64,000 nucleotides of DNA from Bryobacteraceae bacterium. GTDB taxonomy: Bacteria > Acidobacteriota > Terriglobia > Bryobacterales > Bryobacteraceae. The notes under the pieces are model-generated. The model saw nothing but the letters and a program-made list of their open reading frames with translations, was not told where the DNA came from and ran no database searches. The stretch's first letter is position 1. Each line of letters begins with the position of its first letter. This document shows positions 60,348 through 64,000 of the stretch, piece by piece. The translations under genes and the position numbers were made by a program. The DNA is taken from contig JANWVY010000002.1 of NCBI GenBank assembly GCA_025056455.1, positions 1 through 64,000 on the forward strand, in the 5' to 3' direction.

Positions 60348-61528
60348 AGCGAGTCGCAGTGATTGGTGGCGGGCCTGCGGGCTCGACTGCGGCGGAACGG
60401 CTGGCGCGCTCGGGTCTGGAGACGTGGCTGCTCGATGAGAAGCTAGCTTGGGAAAAACCCTGCGGCGGGGGCGTCACCTTCAAAGCCTACCAGCAGTATC
60501 CCTTCCTTCTGAGTGGCGGTGCGCCAAAACGTTTGGTCTCGGGTGCGGTGTTAGAGGCCCCCGGCGAGCGGCCCGCACGGCTGGATGGTCTCGAACCGAT
60601 CTGCATCTTTGCGCGGCGAGATCTCAACCAAATGTTGCTCCAGCGCGCTGCGGCCGCGGGGGCGCGGATTCTCAAATCCCGTGCCATCGGCCTACACCGC
60701 CACCATACGGGTTGGCGGGTCAAAACCCGGGATGGCGAGCTCGAGGTGGATTTTGTAATTCTCGCCACGGGGGCGCGGAATTCGTTTCGAGAGCTTGGCA
60801 CACAGCTGCGGCCGGCCGACACCATGACAGCTCTGGGATACTATGTCGACGGCAAACAGGAAGACCTCGAAATCGTTTTCTTAGGCGACGTGGAAGGTTA
60901 CATTTGGGTGTTTCCCCGGTCCGATCATCTTTCCGTGGGCATTTGTGGCAAAGGGCTTCCGGCGCAGGTCTTGCGGAGACGTTTAGAGAATTACATGCAG
61001 CGGAAAGGCTACGAGGCACACCCAGCGCGCTTTTACAGCCACCTGCTTCCCTGTCTCGAGTCCCCGGCCTGGCGCGCCAACCGGATTGCAGGCCCCGGCT
61101 GGATCGCTGCGGGAGATGCGGCAGGATTTGTGGATCCCATCACGGGCGAGGGGATTTACTACGCCATTCGCAGTGGTGATCTGGCCGGATCACTGCTGGC
61201 AGCAGACCAGTATTCATCTGACCAGATCGGGCTAGCTTATTCCCGCCTGGTGGCAAGCGACTTTGGCGAGGACCTCGCCTTTGCTGCCACCCTGGCCCGC
61301 CGTTTTTATCTGGGAAAGTTCCTTGGGGTGCAGATTCCGAGCCGCACCGTCCGATTTGTTCCCCGTAGCGCCAGCTTTGCGGAGATCCTGCGGGACATTT
61401 TCGCTGGAATTCAGCCCTATCGCACCTTAAAAAAACGTCTCCTGTCGCGCTTCTGGATCATCCACAAAGAAGCGATTTTCCAATTCTGGTGGCGCCGGCT
61501 GGCGCACCTTGGCGAAGAGTACGCTTGA
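60344..61528 (+). CDS. FAD-dependent reductase, geranylgeranyl reductase family (copy 1)
   Basis: 394 residues. FAD-binding VAVIGGGPAGSTAAERLARSG at the start, CGGGVTFKAYQQYP (family 'CGGG' loop), VILATGARNS and GDAAGFVDPITGEGIYYAI give the geranylgeranyl reductase-related fold, which reduces isoprenoid double bonds or acts as other oxygenases. Substrate unknown. GTG start overlapping the lipoprotein stop. A second family member follows within 2 bp. Confidence 0.85.
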   Translation: MKRVAVIGGGPAGSTAAERLARSGLETWLLDEKLAWEKPCGGGVTFKAYQQYPFLLSGGAPKRLVSGAVLEAPGERPARLDGLEPICIFARRDLNQMLLQRAAAAGARILKSRAIGLHRHHTGWRVKTRDGELEVDFVILATGARNSFRELGTQLRPADTMTALGYYVDGKQEDLEIVFLGDVEGYIWVFPRSDHLSVGICGKGLPAQVLRRRLENYMQRKGYEAHPARFYSHLLPCLESPAWRANRIAGPGWIAAGDAAGFVDPITGEGIYYAIRSGDLAGSLLAADQYSSDQIGLAYSRLVASDFGEDLAFAATLARRFYLGKFLGVQIPSRTVRFVPRSASFAEILRDIFAGIQPYRTLKKRLLSRFWIIHKEAIFQFWWRRLAHLGEEYA

Positions 61529-61529
61529 A

Positions 61530-62747
61530 ATGGCTCCGACGTGCTGGGATGTACTGGTTGCGGGGGGCGGCCCGGCCGGGTCGCTGACCGCCTACCACCT
61601 GGCCAAAGCCGGTCTGCGCGTGGCGGTATTTGACCTCGGCAAATTCCCACGTACGAAGGCCTGTGGTGGCGGAGTCCAAGTGCGGACCCAGGAGGCGATC
61701 CCTTTTGACTGGCGCTCCGTGATTCGAGCTTCGATCTCCTCGGCAGAATTTACCTGTAATTTTGGACGACGGTTTGTCCGGGGCTATCGCGACCCTCTAG
61801 TGCATTGCGTCCTACGTTCCGAATTCGACAACTTTTTGATGGAGCGCGCCGTAGAGGCCGGGGCGAAATTGTTCGAAGGGGTGCGCGTGCTACACGCTGA
61901 GCAGGATGCCCTCGGCGCACGCGTCGAGACATCAGCTGGCCGCTTCAGCGCCCGGTACGTCATTGGCGCTGATGGCGCCAATAGTATCGTCTCACGCGCC
62001 TTAAATGCGCGGTCGGATTTCTTTTGGCAAGCCGCCGTATACGTAGAATTGCCGATCGATTGCATCCGTTTGGAGCGCGTGCGGCTGGATCGGTTACGCG
62101 TTGACTGGGGGACGCTCACATCGGGTTACGCCTGGGTATTCCCAAAAGGCGATATGGTGAACATTGGCGCAGGCTGCCCGGCGCAACTGGCGCGAAGCCT
62201 CAAGTCGTATCTAAAAACATTTCTTGAGACGGAAGGGCTTCTGAGCCAACCCGTGAGAGAAACGCTTCGAGTACAGGGGCACCAGCTTCCTACGATGACG
62301 CCCCGCACCACGGTAGCTCGCGGCCATGTCCTGTTGGTGGGCGATGCCGCGGGTTTTGTCGAGCCCCTCACCGGAGAGGGCATTTCCTATGCCTGCCATG
62401 GAGCACGGCTACTGGCGCGAACCTTATTAAATAAATTCGGAGATCACACCCTCGCCGAGTGTTACCGTGAAGCGGTCCGCGCTACCATTGGCCATGAACT
62501 GCGTTGGGCAAGGCGCTTGTTGAGTTTCGGAACCAGTTTTCCCAACCTGTTTTACTGGGCGTTCGAGCACAGTGAAGAGGTGTGGCACACCTTCTGTCGC
62601 GTGCTCCGGGGTGAGGACACTTTCGAGGGGCTGCGAAAGAAGATTCTGGGCCCGTTCGCGTTTCTGGGTGCGCCACTGGATTTTTTGGTGCGCCGCATTG
62701 AACGCAGCCGCTTGATCCAGCCGCAGCCCTCTGCGCCGTGGAGTTAG
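61530..62747 (+). CDS. FAD-dependent reductase, geranylgeranyl reductase family (copy 2)
   Basis: 405 residues from the ATG at 61530. VLVAGGGPAGSLTAYHLAKAGL, ACGGGVQVRTQEAIP, VIGADGANSIVSRAL and GDAAGFVEPLTGEGISYA show the same family as the preceding gene, but the two diverge widely outside the motifs, so they are not a recent duplication. The two may act on the same lipid or quinone. It ends 115 bp before hemL. Confidence 0.85.
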   Translation: MAPTCWDVLVAGGGPAGSLTAYHLAKAGLRVAVFDLGKFPRTKACGGGVQVRTQEAIPFDWRSVIRASISSAEFTCNFGRRFVRGYRDPLVHCVLRSEFDNFLMERAVEAGAKLFEGVRVLHAEQDALGARVETSAGRFSARYVIGADGANSIVSRALNARSDFFWQAAVYVELPIDCIRLERVRLDRLRVDWGTLTSGYAWVFPKGDMVNIGAGCPAQLARSLKSYLKTFLETEGLLSQPVRETLRVQGHQLPTMTPRTTVARGHVLLVGDAAGFVEPLTGEGISYACHGARLLARTLLNKFGDHTLAECYREAVRATIGHELRWARRLLSFGTSFPNLFYWAFEHSEEVWHTFCRVLRGEDTFEGLRKKILGPFAFLGAPLDFLVRRIERSRLIQPQPSAPWS

Positions 62748-62862
62748 CTGGTCCCGCCGTGGCGGAGTGGACCGGGTGGCCGTACAATGTCTCGCGTTTT
62801 GGTAGAAGCGATGAGTCTTGCGATAATCCACGCTTGGCGCTTAAGCGCGCCCGCCGAGTTCC

Positions 62863-64000
62863 ATGTCTCATACCAAGCGATCTGAATCTCTGTTTGAACG
62901 CGCCCGGCGGATCATTCCGGGCGGCGTCAATTCACCGGTACGGGCCTTCCGCGCAGTAGGCGGAGTGCCGCGATTTATTCAGCGCGGCGAAGGAGCCTAT
63001 CTCGTGGACGAAGACGGCAACCGTTACATCGACTATATCGGCTCTTGGGGCCCACTTTTGCTGGGCCACCGACCGGGCCCAGTGGTCGAGGCGCTGCGAG
63101 AAATCCTCGAAATTGGCACCAGTTTCGGAGCACCGACGGAACGCGAGATTGAGCTCGCGGAGTTAATCCGCGAGGCGGTGCCCTCCATGGAAATGGTGCG
63201 GCTGGTCAATTCTGGGACCGAGGCCACAATGAGCGCTCTGCGCTTGGCCCGGGGATTCACTGGCCGCGAGCTCACCATTAAGTTCGTGGGCTGCTATCAC
63301 GGCCACGTGGACAGCTTACTGGTCAAAGCTGGATCCGGAATGGCTACGCTCGCCATATCCGACACCGTCGGTGTGCCCAATAGTTTCGCCGCAACGACGA
63401 TTGCCCTGCCCTTCAATTCGTTTGAGGCTGTCGAGCAAGCCTTCGCCACACATGGCGACAAGATTGCCGCCCTCATTGTGGAACCGGTGGTGGGTAACAT
63501 GGGCTGTGTGCCGCCTCTGCCGGGCTTTTTGCCGTTTCTGCGCGAGATCACCGAGCGGCACGGCGCACTGCTGATCTTTGATGAAGTGATGACAGGCTTT
63601 CGGCTAGCCTATGGCGGTGCACAAGCACTCTACGGTGTACGCCCAGACCTCACGACGCTCGGCAAAGTCATCGGCGGCGGATTACCCATTGCCGCCTATG
63701 GCGGGCGCAAAGACGTGATGGAGAAGGTGGCGCCCGTAGGCCCTGTCTACCAGGCTGGCACCCTGTCGGGCAATCCGCTGGCTGTGGCGGCGGGGCTCGC
63801 CATGTTGCGCTACTTGAAAGCGAATCCCGGGATCTACGCGTATCTCGAAAAGCTGAGCGCGATGCTCACCGCCAATCCACCTCAAGGCGTCACGGTGAAC
63901 CGTGTCGGCTCCATGTTTACGTTCTTCTTTACGTCCGAAGGACCAGTGGTCGACTGGGAGACAGCCAGCAAGTCCGACACCAAGGCTTATGCCAGTTTCT
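62863..64000 (+). CDS. hemL: Glutamate-1-semialdehyde 2,1-aminomutase (3' end outside window)
   Basis: 379 residues visible of about 430. Class III aminotransferase with [75 protein letters not shown] and PLP Lys268 in [12 protein letters not shown]. It makes 5-aminolevulinate from glutamate-1-semialdehyde in the C5 route to heme. The frame is open at the right edge. Confidence 0.97.
   Translation, partial: MSHTKRSESLFERARRIIPGGVNSPVRAFRAVGGVPRFIQRGEGAYLVDEDGNRYIDYIGSWGPLLLGHRPGPVVEALREILEIGTSFGAPTEREIELAELIREAVPSMEMVRLVNSGTEATMSALRLARGFTGRELTIKFVGCYHGHVDSLLVKAGSGMATLAISDTVGVPNSFAATTIALPFNSFEAVEQAFATHGDKIAALIVEPVVGNMGCVPPLPGFLPFLREITERHGALLIFDEVMTGFRLAYGGAQALYGVRPDLTTLGKVIGGGLPIAAYGGRKDVMEKVAPVGPVYQAGTLSGNPLAVAAGLAMLRYLKANPGIYAYLEKLSAMLTANPPQGVTVNRVGSMFTFFFTSEGPVVDWETASKSDTKAYASF

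Overview
The window reads as chromosomal DNA of an Acidobacteriota bacterium, most likely a Bryobacterales/Solibacter-type organism. This is inferred from the mix of Oar-like TonB-dependent receptors with carboxypeptidase-regulatory N-domains, TadE/TadG proteins, a PEP-CTERM protein, moderately high GC and long single-strand operons. No 16S or other decisive marker is present. The ends are cut inside genes: a C-terminal tail at the left and hemL at the right.

Left part (1-10.3 kb), the plastic part: a hydrolase tail, two convergent fragments of a broken receptor gene, a large GT-C membrane glycosyltransferase, a PEP-CTERM protein, and a full-length Oar-like receptor gene split by a one-base shortfall in a G tract. 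That receptor gene is bracketed by the 3' end of glmM and a decayed second copy of the same 3' end in the same orientation.

10.3-22.9 kb: a leftward block with three TadE/TadG-type proteins, a DUF362 protein and the c-di-AMP/peptidoglycan module cdaA-cdaR-glmM, with four 18-bp tandem repeats between cdaR and glmM. Next come recX-recA (leftward), then rightward YtxH, a coiled-coil membrane protein, a CpsB/YwqE-type PHP phosphatase with a probable CTG start, an MFS transporter, a SorAB-like sulfite dehydrogenase pair and a GNAT protein.

22.9-31 kb: a leftward operon of BMC-H shell protein, acylating aldehyde dehydrogenase with an unusual C-terminal extension, an unknown protein and recJ. Divergent from it are an enolase-superfamily enzyme and a NodB-like deacetylase / acyl carrier protein / ketosynthase trio, followed by tRNA-Phe(GAA).

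31-45 kb: an ECF sigma / HEAT-repeat anti-sigma / double-PDZ set, rpsA, an NtrBC-type two-component pair, a degenerate sigma54-activator homologue divergent from a nine-heme cytochrome c fused to a cytochrome b domain, and a GntR(YtrA)-ABC transporter-M50 peptidase operon with a visible promoter and operator.

45-64 kb: typA and a CDF transporter; a seven-gene leftward housekeeping operon (nuclease, rsmB, rpe, bamD, response regulator, yajQ, hydrolase); ttcA; a PL22-like propeller protein with an exported methyltransferase; several exported proteins of unknown role; a lipoprotein followed by two geranylgeranyl-reductase-type flavoproteins; and hemL. Most of the window is ordinary core genome. 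The best candidates for something new are the BMC-H/ALDH/recJ operon, the NodB-ACP-KAS trio, and the degenerate activator beside the multiheme fusion. No CRISPR array, insertion sequence or prophage was seen.
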